Source: an uncultured Bacteroidales bacterium
GTDB taxonomy: Bacteria; Bacteroidota; Bacteroidia; Bacteroidales; UBA4417
NCBI GenBank assembly: GCA_937965665.1
Contig: CALCJE010000139.1
Coordinates: 1-13,531 of the forward strand
Direction of reading: 5' to 3'
Length of the DNA: 13,531 bases
Shown one piece after another: positions 1-7,868 of the stretch (position 1 is its first letter; the number at the start of each line of letters is the position of its first letter). The position numbers and the translations under genes were made by a program. The notes under the pieces are model-generated. The model saw only the letters and a program-made list of their open reading frames with translations, searched no databases and had not been told where the DNA came from.

Positions 1-722
1 GCAGGTCAAACCAAAACCTTTTCCATCGTTTCGGGCAACACAAATAGTGCTTTTGCCATCAACGCTTCAACAGGAGCAATAACCGTTGCCAGTTCTGCTG
101 CGTTGAATTTCGAATCAAACCCAACTTTTTCACTGGTGATAAAAGTTCAGGATAATGGTTCCCCTGCACTCAGCAGCCAGGCCACTGTTACCATCTCGCT
201 GACCGATGTAAACGAATTACCCGTTATCAGTAACCAGTCGTTCTCAGTGGCTGAAAATAGCGCTAACGGTACACTGGTTGGCTCTGTAGTTGCCACCGAT
301 CCAGATGCAGGACAAACCAAAACCTTTTCCATCGTTTCGGGCAACACAAATAGTGCCTTTGCCATCAACGCTTCAACAGGGGCAATAACCGTTGCCAGTT
401 CTGCTGCGTTGAATTTCGAATCAAACCCAACTTTTTCACTTGTGATAAAAGTTCTGGATAACGGCTCCCCTGCTCTCAGCAGCCAGGCCACTGTTACCAT
501 TTCTCTAACCGAAGTAAACGAATTACCTGTTATCAGCAATCAGTCCTTCTCAGTGGCTGAAAATAGCGCTAACGGTACACTGGTTGGCACTGTAGTTGCC
601 ACCGATCCCGACGCAGGTCAAACCAAAACCTTTTCCATCGTTTCGGGCAACACAAATAGTGCCTTTGCCATCAACGCTTCAACAGGGGCAATAACCGTTG
701 CCAGTTCTGCTGCGTTGAATTT
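1..722 (+). repeat. Near-identical 306-bp tandem repeats in the cadherin gene
   Basis: The motif starting GCAGGTCAAACC recurs at 1, 307 (GCAGGACAAACC) and 613, a period of exactly 306 bp. Copies 1-306 and 307-612 differ at only a small number of positions, and the third copy stays near-identical until about 722, where it switches to a diverged unit. Most differences are synonymous (for example AGTGCT/AGTGCC, GGA/GGG, AGTAAC/AGCAAT). Protein-level changes include S to T, Q to L and D to E. The downstream repeats keep the same 306-bp spacing (plus one extra codon near 811-835) but are much more diverged in DNA. The repeats run off the left edge of the window. Confidence 0.93.
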
Positions 723-2637
723 TTATGTCAATCCTACTTTTTCACTTGGTGTCAAGGTTATTGATAATGGAATACCTGGGTTATCACAAACAGCCACAAT
801 TACAATAAGTATAACACCTGGAATCAACCAGCCGCCTGTGATCAGCGACCAGTCATTCTCAGTTAGTCAGAATGCGCCCACAGGCACATCGGTAGGCCAG
901 GTAAAAGCCACCGATCCAAATGCTGGACAATCACTTGTATATTCCATAATCTCAGGAAATTCTGATGGCGGATTTGCAATTAATTCTACAACAGGTGAGA
1001 TCACGGTATCTAATTTAACAGTGCTTAAATCAAAGTCAGTTTTGGCGGTTAATTTTGTTGTCCAGGTTCAGGATAATGGCTCTGGAAACTTAAGCAGCCA
1101 GGCTAATGTTATAGTTTCATTTACCGATGTTAATCAGGCCCCGGTAATAAATAATCAATCCTTCTCTATTGCTGAGAATACACCTAATGGAGCAATAGTT
1201 GAAACTGTACTGGCTTCGGACAATGATGCTGATCAAACTAAAACTTTTTCAATACTATCAGGTAATCTGAACAATGCTTTTTCAATAAATTCAGCTACCG
1301 GGGTTTTGTCAGTTTCTAATTCAGCAGCTTTAAATTTCGAGACCAATCCGACGTTTTCTTTAATTGTAAAAGTGCAGGATAATGGTGTAGGCAATTTGAG
1401 CAGCCAGGCTACAATTACAATCTTGCTTAGTGATGTAAACGAATCACCGGTTATCAGTAGCCAATCGTTTTCAATTGCAGAAAATTCAGCTGCCGGAACG
1501 GTTGTTGGTAATATAATTGCAACAGATCCTGATGCAGGTCAAAGTAAAATTTTCTCCATACTTTCAGGAAACACAAACAACACTTTTGCAATAAATGCTT
1601 CGTCGGGTATAATCAGTGTTGCCAATCCGGCTGGTCTTGATTTCGAATCAAACCCTGTATATAACCTCACTGTGAAAGTTGAGGATAATGGAACCGGAAA
1701 TATGAGTAACCAGGCTTCTGTTTCAATTTCTGTTATAGATGTAAATGAAGCACCTGTGATCGCAAATCAGACTTTTTCTGTTCCTGAAAATTCGATTTCC
1801 GGAACCGTTGTTGGTAACGTTATTGCTACTGATGCTGATGCTATGCAAGTTAAAACTTTTTCAATCGTATCAGGAAACACAAACAATGCATTTACAATCA
1901 ATGCAACCACTGGAGTATTAACGGTTGCCAGTTCTGCTGCATTAAACTTTGAAACACAGCCGTCCTTTACTATGAAAATTAAAGTTCAGGATAATGGAAC
2001 TGGATCCCTGAGCAGCCAGGCAAATATTTCTATCTCACTTATAGATGTGAATGAGCCTCCTATTATGGACAACCAGGCTTTAAGTGTATCAAAAAACTCA
2101 AAACCCGGCACTTCAGTCGGATACCTTAAAGCTTCAGATCCCGACTACGGACAAAAAATAAAATATAAGATCAAAAGTGGAAATGAAACTCAGACTTTTA
2201 CACTTGACTCAGTAACAGGTCAACTGAGTTTGGCGGATTCTATTAAATATTATAAAAGCAGTAATCCACTTACAACATTAATGGTTAGCGCACAGGATGA
2301 TGGGCCTAACTCGTTATCAACCTTATCATTTGTTACTATATCTATTGATCAGGCTACAGGTGAGATTACTCAAATTGAAGGGCTTCTAAGTGACAGTGAT
2401 GTTAATATCTACCCAAATCCAACCTCGGATGTTTTAAACATTGATTTTGGCAAAGTGATGAACCAACCTATTAAAGTCAGCATTCTGAATATGAATGGGC
2501 AAGTGGTTTATTCAGGTAAAACAGAAAATCAAAATAAACTCAGTGTAAACCTCGAAAACCAAAAACCTGGTGCATATATTACACGCATCAGTTTAAATGG
2601 ACAGGACATCAGAAGAAAAGTTATAGTACAACAATAA
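1..2637 (+). CDS. Cadherin-repeat T9SS-exported surface protein, 3' part
   Basis: The reading frame is open from the first base, so the true start lies upstream; the TTG at 103 is only an internal codon. 878 residues are visible. They hold about eight cadherin-like repeats (the first incomplete) of 102 residues, each with an SFS(V/I)AEN-like opening, an ATDPDAGQ-like segment, an LNFESNP segment (compare the cadherin LDxE calcium motif), a QDNG segment and a DVNExPVI linker. The linkers sit at nt 205, 511, 811 (variant, ITPGINQPP), 1126, 1432, 1738 and 2044. The last ~80 residues (nt ~2389-2634) form a T9SS type-A sorting domain: YPNP at nt 2410-2421, then a beta-rich tail with LNMNGQVV and GAYITRI. 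By family knowledge it should be exported by SecYEG and then T9SS and anchored or released at the surface, with calcium-dependent adhesion likely. The ligand is unknown. It faces the acyl-transfer cluster convergently and is separated by a terminator, so it is not part of that operon. Confidence 0.93.
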   Translation, partial: AGQTKTFSIVSGNTNSAFAINASTGAITVASSAALNFESNPTFSLVIKVQDNGSPALSSQATVTISLTDVNELPVISNQSFSVAENSANGTLVGSVVATDPDAGQTKTFSIVSGNTNSAFAINASTGAITVASSAALNFESNPTFSLVIKVLDNGSPALSSQATVTISLTEVNELPVISNQSFSVAENSANGTLVGTVVATDPDAGQTKTFSIVSGNTNSAFAINASTGAITVASSAALNFYVNPTFSLGVKVIDNGIPGLSQTATITISITPGINQPPVISDQSFSVSQNAPTGTSVGQVKATDPNAGQSLVYSIISGNSDGGFAINSTTGEITVSNLTVLKSKSVLAVNFVVQVQDNGSGNLSSQANVIVSFTDVNQAPVINNQSFSIAENTPNGAIVETVLASDNDADQTKTFSILSGNLNNAFSINSATGVLSVSNSAALNFETNPTFSLIVKVQDNGVGNLSSQATITILLSDVNESPVISSQSFSIAENSAAGTVVGNIIATDPDAGQSKIFSILSGNTNNTFAINASSGIISVANPAGLDFESNPVYNLTVKVEDNGTGNMSNQASVSISVIDVNEAPVIANQTFSVPENSISGTVVGNVIATDADAMQVKTFSIVSGNTNNAFTINATTGVLTVASSAALNFETQPSFTMKIKVQDNGTGSLSSQANISISLIDVNEPPIMDNQALSVSKNSKPGTSVGYLKASDPDYGQKIKYKIKSGNETQTFTLDSVTGQLSLADSIKYYKSSNPLTTLMVSAQDDGPNSLSTLSFVTISIDQATGEITQIEGLLSDSDVNIYPNPTSDVLNIDFGKVMNQPIKVSILNMNGQVVYSGKTENQNKLSVNLENQKPGAYITRISLNGQDIRRKVIVQQ

Positions 2638-2653
2638 ATTTTAGCTAAGTTAA

Positions 2654-2699
2654 AAAAGAAAGGCTGGAAAGTGAATTAACACTTTCCAGCCTTTCTTTT
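2654..2699. terminator. Bidirectional intrinsic terminator
   Basis: A perfect 20-bp inverted repeat, left arm 2654-2673 and right arm 2680-2699, encloses a 6-base loop AATTAA. The core is GC-containing (GGCTGGAAAGTG / CACTTTCCAGCC) and flanked by A-rich bases on the left and TTTCTTTTA on the right, so a U-rich tail forms on either strand. It lies 16 bases after the stop of the cadherin gene and 155 bases beyond the stop of the asparagine synthase gene, so it can end both converging transcripts. A weaker AT-only hairpin (arms 2717-2724 and 2732-2739) lies between it and the asparagine synthase gene. Confidence 0.88.
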
Positions 2700-2854
2700 A
2701 ATATATTCTGTACAACAGAAAAATTAAAAATATTTTTCTAGGATTGCAGCCTGATATTTTTCAGGAAAACAGAATTAATTATTTAATAATCACAGGAATT
2801 AGCTTGTACCAACAACTTTTCAGACGAAACTGCCTGATACAATTAAAGATGCTT

Positions 2855-4831
2855 TCATGCGTCCTTAACTATTCTCAAATTATGGAGCACCCTTGTATCT
2901 GTATGAATTGGCTCCTTGATAAATAATTTATGAAGAATTTGTGTAGAGAGTATCCCGGAAATTGCCATTTGATCAATTTCAGATACATTTTCATTGTATT
3001 TGATTTTGGCTATTAACGAATTTACCTTAACCGGATCAAATACCCCAAATTCATTTATTGATTCCTCTGACAATAAATTCTCAACATACGAAGGGGCAGT
3101 TGCATTGAAAAAGCTACTTGCAATGGGCGCACGGTAAGCTTGTTTAGGGCGTTTGGTTATCATTTCAGGAATTTTGCCCGTACTCATTTTCTTCAGGAGA
3201 AATTTCTCATTCAGGCAATTTAGTTTAAACCGATCAGGTAACTTTGAACAGTATTCTATCACCCGGTAATCAAGAAAAGGATATCTGCCTTCAACGGAAT
3301 TACCCATTGCCATTCTATCACCTTGCGATGACAACAGGTACCCCGACATGAAGATTGTTGACTCAAGATACTGTGATTGTGCAAGATGGCTCCATGACTC
3401 AAAATCGGCAGGCAGGTTCGAGTAAATTTTTGCCAGGGGGTTAAAGTCTGTTAGAGCAGATGATAATTCTTTCGAAAAATAAGTCCTGATCCTTGAAGTG
3501 TTGTGCCACCGCAAAATATGAGAATACAAAGGGTCACTTGTTTCATCTAACTTATATCCGAAAAACATTTTTAATGCCATAATGTTTGAATCCTTCATCA
3601 TCGGAAGGTAAGGATATAACTTAGATAAAAGTTTTGGCCTGGAAGTTGAATGAGGCTCATTAGCCCAAAATCTTCTGATCTTGGCTTCTTTAAAAATATT
3701 ATAACCTGCCAACATCTCATCAGCACCTTCGCCTGTAATTACCACTTTAATATTGGCTTCTCTTACTTTTTTCGAGAGCAGGTACATGGGTGTAGGCGAA
3801 GTTCTCAGAACCGGATATTCAGTATGCCAGATTGTCTTTTCGAATTGGTTTGCGATATCATCAGCCGTACACTCAATTGCCGAGTGATTGGTATCAAAAT
3901 ACCTGGAGCACTCGAGCTGATAGGCAGTTTCATCAAAAGCTTTATCTTTAAATCCGATTGAAAAAGTATTCAAAACGCCAGGATCAATTTCATGAATGAG
4001 TGCAGTTGTCACACTCGAATCGAGACCGCCGCTGAGGTAAGCACCCACAGGCACATCAGCCCTGAGGCGTATACGAACTGCATCTTTCAACAGGTCCTCA
4101 AACTCATCCACTTTCTGCGCAAAATGATTTGAACCGGTATCGGGTTCTTTAGAGAAATCCATTCTCCAATATTGCTCAACCTTAATATTTCCTTTTTTTA
4201 CCAACATGTGGTGACCGGGTGGAAGTTCACTAATTCCCTTGAATGGAGTAGCCGGTGTTATGGTGGTCCAGAAAGTAAAAATCTGCTCAAGGCTTTCATA
4301 GTCGAGCGCTCTCTCAACTTTATCGAGAGTGAATATGCCTTTTATTTCAGAACAGAAAGCGAATGAGCCGTTTTGTAACCAATAAAACAGAGGTCTTATC
4401 CCTACCCTATCGCGAGCCAGAAAGAGCTCTTCCTTTTTCTTATCCCAAATACAGAATGCGAACTGCCCGTTGAAATATTTAAGACAGTCAGCTCCATACA
4501 ATGCGTACATTTGCACAACCACTTCTGTATCACTGGTGGTTTTGAACCTAACACCTTTATTTTCAAGCAACTCTCGCAACTCTGGGTAGTTAAAAACTTC
4601 GCCATTGTACACAATCCAGTAATTACCAGATTCATCCGATAAAGGTTGCTGGCCTGTTGAAAGATCAACAATACTTAGCCTGACACTACCAAGTCCGACC
4701 TGATTACCGAGATAGATACCCGATTCATCCGGCCCTCTATAGTTAATAGCAGAAAGCATCCGCTTCAGGTTGTACTCATACGAATACTCGCCCGATGATT
4801 CATAATTGAATAATCCCGCAATCCCACACAT
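2855..4831 (-). CDS. asnB: AsnB-type glutamine-dependent amidotransferase
   Basis: Class II glutamine amidotransferase of the asparagine synthase family, 658 residues. The protein starts MCGIAGLF, so Cys2 is the N-terminal nucleophile once Met is removed, and this fixes the start codon. The glutaminase domain (about 1-200) has RLSIVDL (51-57), YNGEVFN (75-81) and SDTE (100-103). The synthetase domain carries the ATP-pyrophosphatase loop SGGLDSS (267-273). The ammonia released from glutamine would amidate an adenylated carboxylate. Length is above the ~554 residues of E. coli AsnB and closer to the long AsnB/AsnO-like proteins often found in polysaccharide and exosortase-associated clusters. 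It is the last gene of the cluster, 7 nt after the ACP1 gene, suggesting translational coupling. It could make free asparagine, but the company it keeps favours amidation of a uronic acid or a carrier-bound acyl group; that is inference. The family call is firm, the substrate is not. Confidence 0.9.
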   Translation of the reverse strand: MCGIAGLFNYESSGEYSYEYNLKRMLSAINYRGPDESGIYLGNQVGLGSVRLSIVDLSTGQQPLSDESGNYWIVYNGEVFNYPELRELLENKGVRFKTTSDTEVVVQMYALYGADCLKYFNGQFAFCIWDKKKEELFLARDRVGIRPLFYWLQNGSFAFCSEIKGIFTLDKVERALDYESLEQIFTFWTTITPATPFKGISELPPGHHMLVKKGNIKVEQYWRMDFSKEPDTGSNHFAQKVDEFEDLLKDAVRIRLRADVPVGAYLSGGLDSSVTTALIHEIDPGVLNTFSIGFKDKAFDETAYQLECSRYFDTNHSAIECTADDIANQFEKTIWHTEYPVLRTSPTPMYLLSKKVREANIKVVITGEGADEMLAGYNIFKEAKIRRFWANEPHSTSRPKLLSKLYPYLPMMKDSNIMALKMFFGYKLDETSDPLYSHILRWHNTSRIRTYFSKELSSALTDFNPLAKIYSNLPADFESWSHLAQSQYLESTIFMSGYLLSSQGDRMAMGNSVEGRYPFLDYRVIEYCSKLPDRFKLNCLNEKFLLKKMSTGKIPEMITKRPKQAYRAPIASSFFNATAPSYVENLLSEESINEFGVFDPVKVNSLIAKIKYNENVSEIDQMAISGILSTQILHKLFIKEPIHTDTRVLHNLRIVKDA

Positions 4832-4838
4832 GGAAAAA

Positions 4839-5090
4839 CTAATTAAGTTTACTTTCTACAAATCTGCTGATGGCATCGATTGACTCGAAGTTATCCTCAA
4901 GTAATTCCGAATCCTTTGCTTTTATTGCAAATGTTTCTTCAATGAAATTTATCAGGGAAATAAACCCCATGGAATCGAAAATACCTTCACTGAAAATCAA
5001 AGTTTCATCCTTCACTTGTTCTGCTGGGGCAAATGTTGTTTCAATGATAAATTGCCTTATTTTTTCTTTAACCTCAACTACGTTTTCCAT
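4839..5090 (-). CDS. DltC-like acyl carrier protein (ACP1)
   Basis: Carrier protein of 83 residues, a normal ACP length, predicted all-helical and acidic. Ser40 in the motif SEGIFDSMGF (34-43) is the likely 4'-phosphopantetheine attachment site. The G-x-x-DS-(M/F)-G pattern followed by a hydrophobic helix and an E-x-x-F stretch resembles DltC, the D-alanyl carrier, more than the DSL motif of fatty-acid ACPs. The cytoplasmic holo-protein would carry an acyl group as a thioester. It lies 160 nt downstream of the SGNH-like lipoprotein gene and 7 nt upstream of asnB. The AMP-forming ligase three genes upstream is the natural candidate to load it, and one of the two MBOAT proteins the candidate to unload it. 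No phosphopantetheinyl transferase is visible, so modification would rely on one encoded elsewhere. The ACP call is strong; the DltC-like reading is by motif only. Confidence 0.9.
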   Translation of the reverse strand: MENVVEVKEKIRQFIIETTFAPAEQVKDETLIFSEGIFDSMGFISLINFIEETFAIKAKDSELLEDNFESIDAISRFVESKLN

Positions 5091-5148
5091 AAAATTTGTA
5101 TTGTTTTTTTGTGATTATTTATTTTACACTAACTAATTAACTAACAAT

Positions 5149-5187
5149 GTTTTATATCGGCTGTTGATTAAATAAAGGATATAAAAC
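5149..5187. repeat. Inverted repeat in the gap before ACP1
   Basis: GTTTTATATC at 5149-5158 is matched by its exact reverse complement GATATAAAAC at 5178-5187, with a 19-base spacer. It lies in the 160-nt gap between the lipoprotein gene and the ACP1 gene. It is AT-rich with no U-tract, so it does not look like an intrinsic terminator. It could be an mRNA processing hairpin or an operator, or chance in AT-rich DNA. Confidence 0.35.
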
Positions 5188-5250
5188 CTGCATGATTTGG
5201 CGACGCTGGATTGTGGATTTCGCTTTTAATCAAAACATTCAGATTGTCCT

Positions 5251-6108
5251 CTATTTATATTTACCGGTTAAGAGGGTTTTAGAACCATTATTATCGATAA
5301 CATCAACTATCCTTTGACAGAACAAAGGAGCTACTTTTTGAGCAAAAACTTCATTCGGGTGCGAATTATCAGGGGCGGTTGCATATTCAGGTTTTAAATA
5401 CAAATCTCCTTCAGTTTCTAATTCGTAAAAATCCCATAAAAAGACATTATCATTTTCGGTATCCCAGGTTGTCCGGAGCCAATTCGTAAACTCTTTAGCA
5501 AGTTTGGCATTAGATTCCGATAATCGGGATTTAACCATCACAGCTCCGGTCCAGACTATAAACTTTGTACCTGGGAACTGCAGCATTTTCTGCTTTAACG
5601 CCATGTATTGAAGTTTATAATTTTCAATCGTTTTTTTGGATGAATTTATATCAGTATTAGCTGAATCAGAAATTAACCCCGAAACCGGGTAACAATGCTT
5701 GAAAATAATCACGTTATAATCCTTGGTGAGCATTTCTAACGTTGGTTCATTCATATAAGCCTTATCTCCGGCATTCTTAACCCAGATATTATAATAGTCG
5801 TATGGATAATTTTCCCAACCATAAGGTTCCATCTTGGGGAATATCTGTTCTGTAATGGTATATGAGGTCCCGTTGGACTTATTATAGTTTTTAAACCACT
5901 TTGGCACTGCGTAATCTTCACCAATTTTAATTCCTTTAACTTCGAGCGTTTTTGTGTCGCCTTTCCAGATATTATAGCCTGTACTGTGGTGAAGAAATAA
6001 AATTTTAACTTCACCAGCCTTATCAGATTTATGACCTGAGCATTGCACCATGAACAATATTGAGATGATGGCTGAAACCAAAATGCTTACGGAACGTAAA
6101 AGCTTCAT
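5251..6108 (-). CDS. SGNH-hydrolase-like lipoprotein
   Basis: Protein of 285 residues with an N-terminal signal: a basic start (MKLLR), a hydrophobic stretch to about 21, and Cys23 in FMVQCSG as a plausible lipidation site. The lipobox is relaxed, as is common in Bacteroidota. The mature part has features of an SGNH/GDSL-type fold: a beta strand into HHST (40-43) where Ser42 could be the nucleophile, a KNAGD segment (111-115), a strand ending WTGAV (186-190), and a C-terminal DNSHPN (247-252) supplying the Asp and His of a catalytic pair. The classical GDS box is replaced by HHST. It follows the MBOAT gene after 191 nt. MBOAT proteins commonly work with SGNH partners (DltB/DltD, AlgI with AlgJ/AlgX, PatA/PatB), so the likely role is to transfer or remove acyl groups on an envelope glycan on the periplasmic side. 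The fold is my inference; I do not recognise a named family. Confidence 0.7.
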   Translation of the reverse strand: MKLLRSVSILVSAIISILFMVQCSGHKSDKAGEVKILFLHHSTGYNIWKGDTKTLEVKGIKIGEDYAVPKWFKNYNKSNGTSYTITEQIFPKMEPYGWENYPYDYYNIWVKNAGDKAYMNEPTLEMLTKDYNVIIFKHCYPVSGLISDSANTDINSSKKTIENYKLQYMALKQKMLQFPGTKFIVWTGAVMVKSRLSESNAKLAKEFTNWLRTTWDTENDNVFLWDFYELETEGDLYLKPEYATAPDNSHPNEVFAQKVAPLFCQRIVDVIDNNGSKTLLTGKYK

Positions 6109-6299
6109 ATTGAATGTTTTTTGTGGTTGTTTTGTTTTTCACTGAACACAAGATGTTATTCTGGAATCAGCATTCAGCTTTGCCAGAAGCGCACTCAACA
6201 CCTGATTCGATTGAATAACAATCATTTCAGCAATTGGTTAAATACATAAAATCAAAAAATCAAAGAACACAGAGAAGCTTTTTTACAATACTAACATAA

Positions 6300-7751
6300 T
6301 CAAAACTTCATATACTCAAACGGAAGCAATTCAGGATGAGTGTAATTTGCGAACCATATTGCAGCTATCAATCCAACATATCCTATCCATTGCAGCCAGA
6401 GAGGCTGGCTTAGGAAGACTGACAACATGTTTTTCCCTTTTTCATTAAACATTTCGGCAATAAAGATCAGTATGAAAAACAGCAACGAAAGTCCGAAGAC
6501 TATTTTGTTTGGTATAATCAATGAGGAAGTTGCTGAAACTGTGCTAAAATTAAAGAGGTGACTGAATATATACCAGGAATCTGAAATTGAAGGAGAGAAA
6601 AAGAACACCATCGAAACGCTGACAAATACGAAAACAATGATCCTGCTTATTGCATTTACCATACTCTTCGAATAACCCGATGCAACCTTTAGCCTGTATT
6701 TCTTTGTATAATATTCATACACAATTGCAATTCCCTGCAATATGCCAAGAAAAACGAAGGTCCAGTTTGCCGCATGCCATATCCCGATAACAAAAAAAGT
6801 TAAAAACACCCCGGCGATAACAGTAAGGTCGCCATATTTTCTGTATTTCACTATAAATGGATTGTAAATAAAATCAGTGCACCACGATGATAATGATATA
6901 TGCCAGCGACGCCAGTAATCAGAAATATTACGGGCTAAAAACGGGCGATTAAAATTATCGATAAGATTAATTCCCAATATTTTAGCTGAACCAAGCGCCA
7001 TATCTGTATAGCCCGAAAATTCCATGTAGATATAAATTGTCTGCAAGAAGAAGACTATGATAAGTGAAACCCCGGTAAAGCTGTAAACATCATAATACAT
7101 TTGACGAACAGGCAAATATAAAACGGATGCAATTGCGATCTTTTTGAATGCTCCCCACAAAAATAACCTCACACCTTCATAAATATTGGATTTCTTAAAA
7201 TCGCCCATACTTTTCAGTTGGGGGAAAAAATGATTAGACCTTTCGACCGGACCGGAAAAGAATTTTGGGAAAAAGAGCAGAAAAGTAACAAACTTAAGAT
7301 AATCCGTTTCCGGTTTATCACTTCCCCTGTTTACCCTGATGATATAACCTAACGCCTGGAAAGTATAGTACGAAATCCCCAACGGGATCAGAATCCCGTT
7401 TACAGACCAGGGCGAACTGACCGAAAACAAAGATAGAAATGCATCAATTCCGGTTTTGAATATGATGAAGTATTTAAAAAAAGACAAAAAAGCCAAATCC
7501 AGCACAATGGCAGTCCAGAAAATTTTCCGGCGCAGCACTTCATTCGGCCTGCTTTTCTCAATCAGGATTCCCCAAAAATAATTTATCGTTGAGAAAAGCA
7601 GCGCATAAAGAGCTACTTCCCGGGAAATAAATGCAATGAACCCTAAGCTGGCGGCAAATAATATGAAAGACCTGTACCTGAAACTGGCCAGGTAAAATAT
7701 TGACGCAACTACCGACAGGAAACCTAGATAAAGAACCAGATAGTATAACAT
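6300..7751 (-). CDS. MBOAT family O-acyltransferase, first copy
   Basis: Polytopic inner-membrane protein of 483 residues, the usual size for the AlgI/DltB branch of membrane-bound O-acyltransferases. Diagnostic segments are LIPLGISYYTFQALGY (121-136), FFPKFFSGPVERS (160-172), MEFSGYTDMALG (243-254), the block RPFLARNISDYWRRWHISLS (269-288, with His284) and the invariant histidine His326 in IWHAANW. Hydrophobic segments cover most of the chain. The family moves an acyl group from a cytoplasmic donor to an acceptor facing the periplasm. It lies 117 nt after the AMP-forming ligase gene and 191 nt before the SGNH-like lipoprotein gene, giving the order ligase, MBOAT, SGNH, ACP. It is clearly paralogous to the second MBOAT at 11467-12894, sharing the LARN(I/V)SD(Y/F)W block. 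The acyl group (acetyl, amino acid or longer) cannot be told from sequence. Confidence 0.93.
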   Translation of the reverse strand: MLYYLVLYLGFLSVVASIFYLASFRYRSFILFAASLGFIAFISREVALYALLFSTINYFWGILIEKSRPNEVLRRKIFWTAIVLDLAFLSFFKYFIIFKTGIDAFLSLFSVSSPWSVNGILIPLGISYYTFQALGYIIRVNRGSDKPETDYLKFVTFLLFFPKFFSGPVERSNHFFPQLKSMGDFKKSNIYEGVRLFLWGAFKKIAIASVLYLPVRQMYYDVYSFTGVSLIIVFFLQTIYIYMEFSGYTDMALGSAKILGINLIDNFNRPFLARNISDYWRRWHISLSSWCTDFIYNPFIVKYRKYGDLTVIAGVFLTFFVIGIWHAANWTFVFLGILQGIAIVYEYYTKKYRLKVASGYSKSMVNAISRIIVFVFVSVSMVFFFSPSISDSWYIFSHLFNFSTVSATSSLIIPNKIVFGLSLLFFILIFIAEMFNEKGKNMLSVFLSQPLWLQWIGYVGLIAAIWFANYTHPELLPFEYMKF

Positions 7752-7868
7752 AGATGAACTGCTGATTTGATTGTTTTTAAGGATGTTTTAAAGAAGTCTT
7801 TATTGGTATGATTCTTCCTACAAACATCACCAAATGCTTCTGATTACAATCTCAGTAAAAAAATCATT

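Noticed and set aside
147..539. Open frame of 130 codons on the minus strand inside the cadherin gene
   Set aside because: It repeats with the 306-bp unit and is the mirror of the real frame; no domain or independent start signal.
2744..2926. Short plus-strand open frame after the terminator
   Set aside because: It overlaps the 3' end of asnB on the other strand, has no recognisable protein features, and half of it lies in AT-rich spacer.
6159..6188. TTCTGG/CCAGAA inverted repeat upstream of the lipoprotein gene
   Set aside because: Only 6 bp with an 18-base spacer and no U-tract; expected by chance.
6139..6225. 28-codon minus-strand frame in the gap between the first MBOAT and the lipoprotein gene, considered as a DltX-like small peptide
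   Set aside because: The product (MIVIQSNQVLSALLAK...) has no membrane segment like DltX, and a frame of this length is expected by chance.
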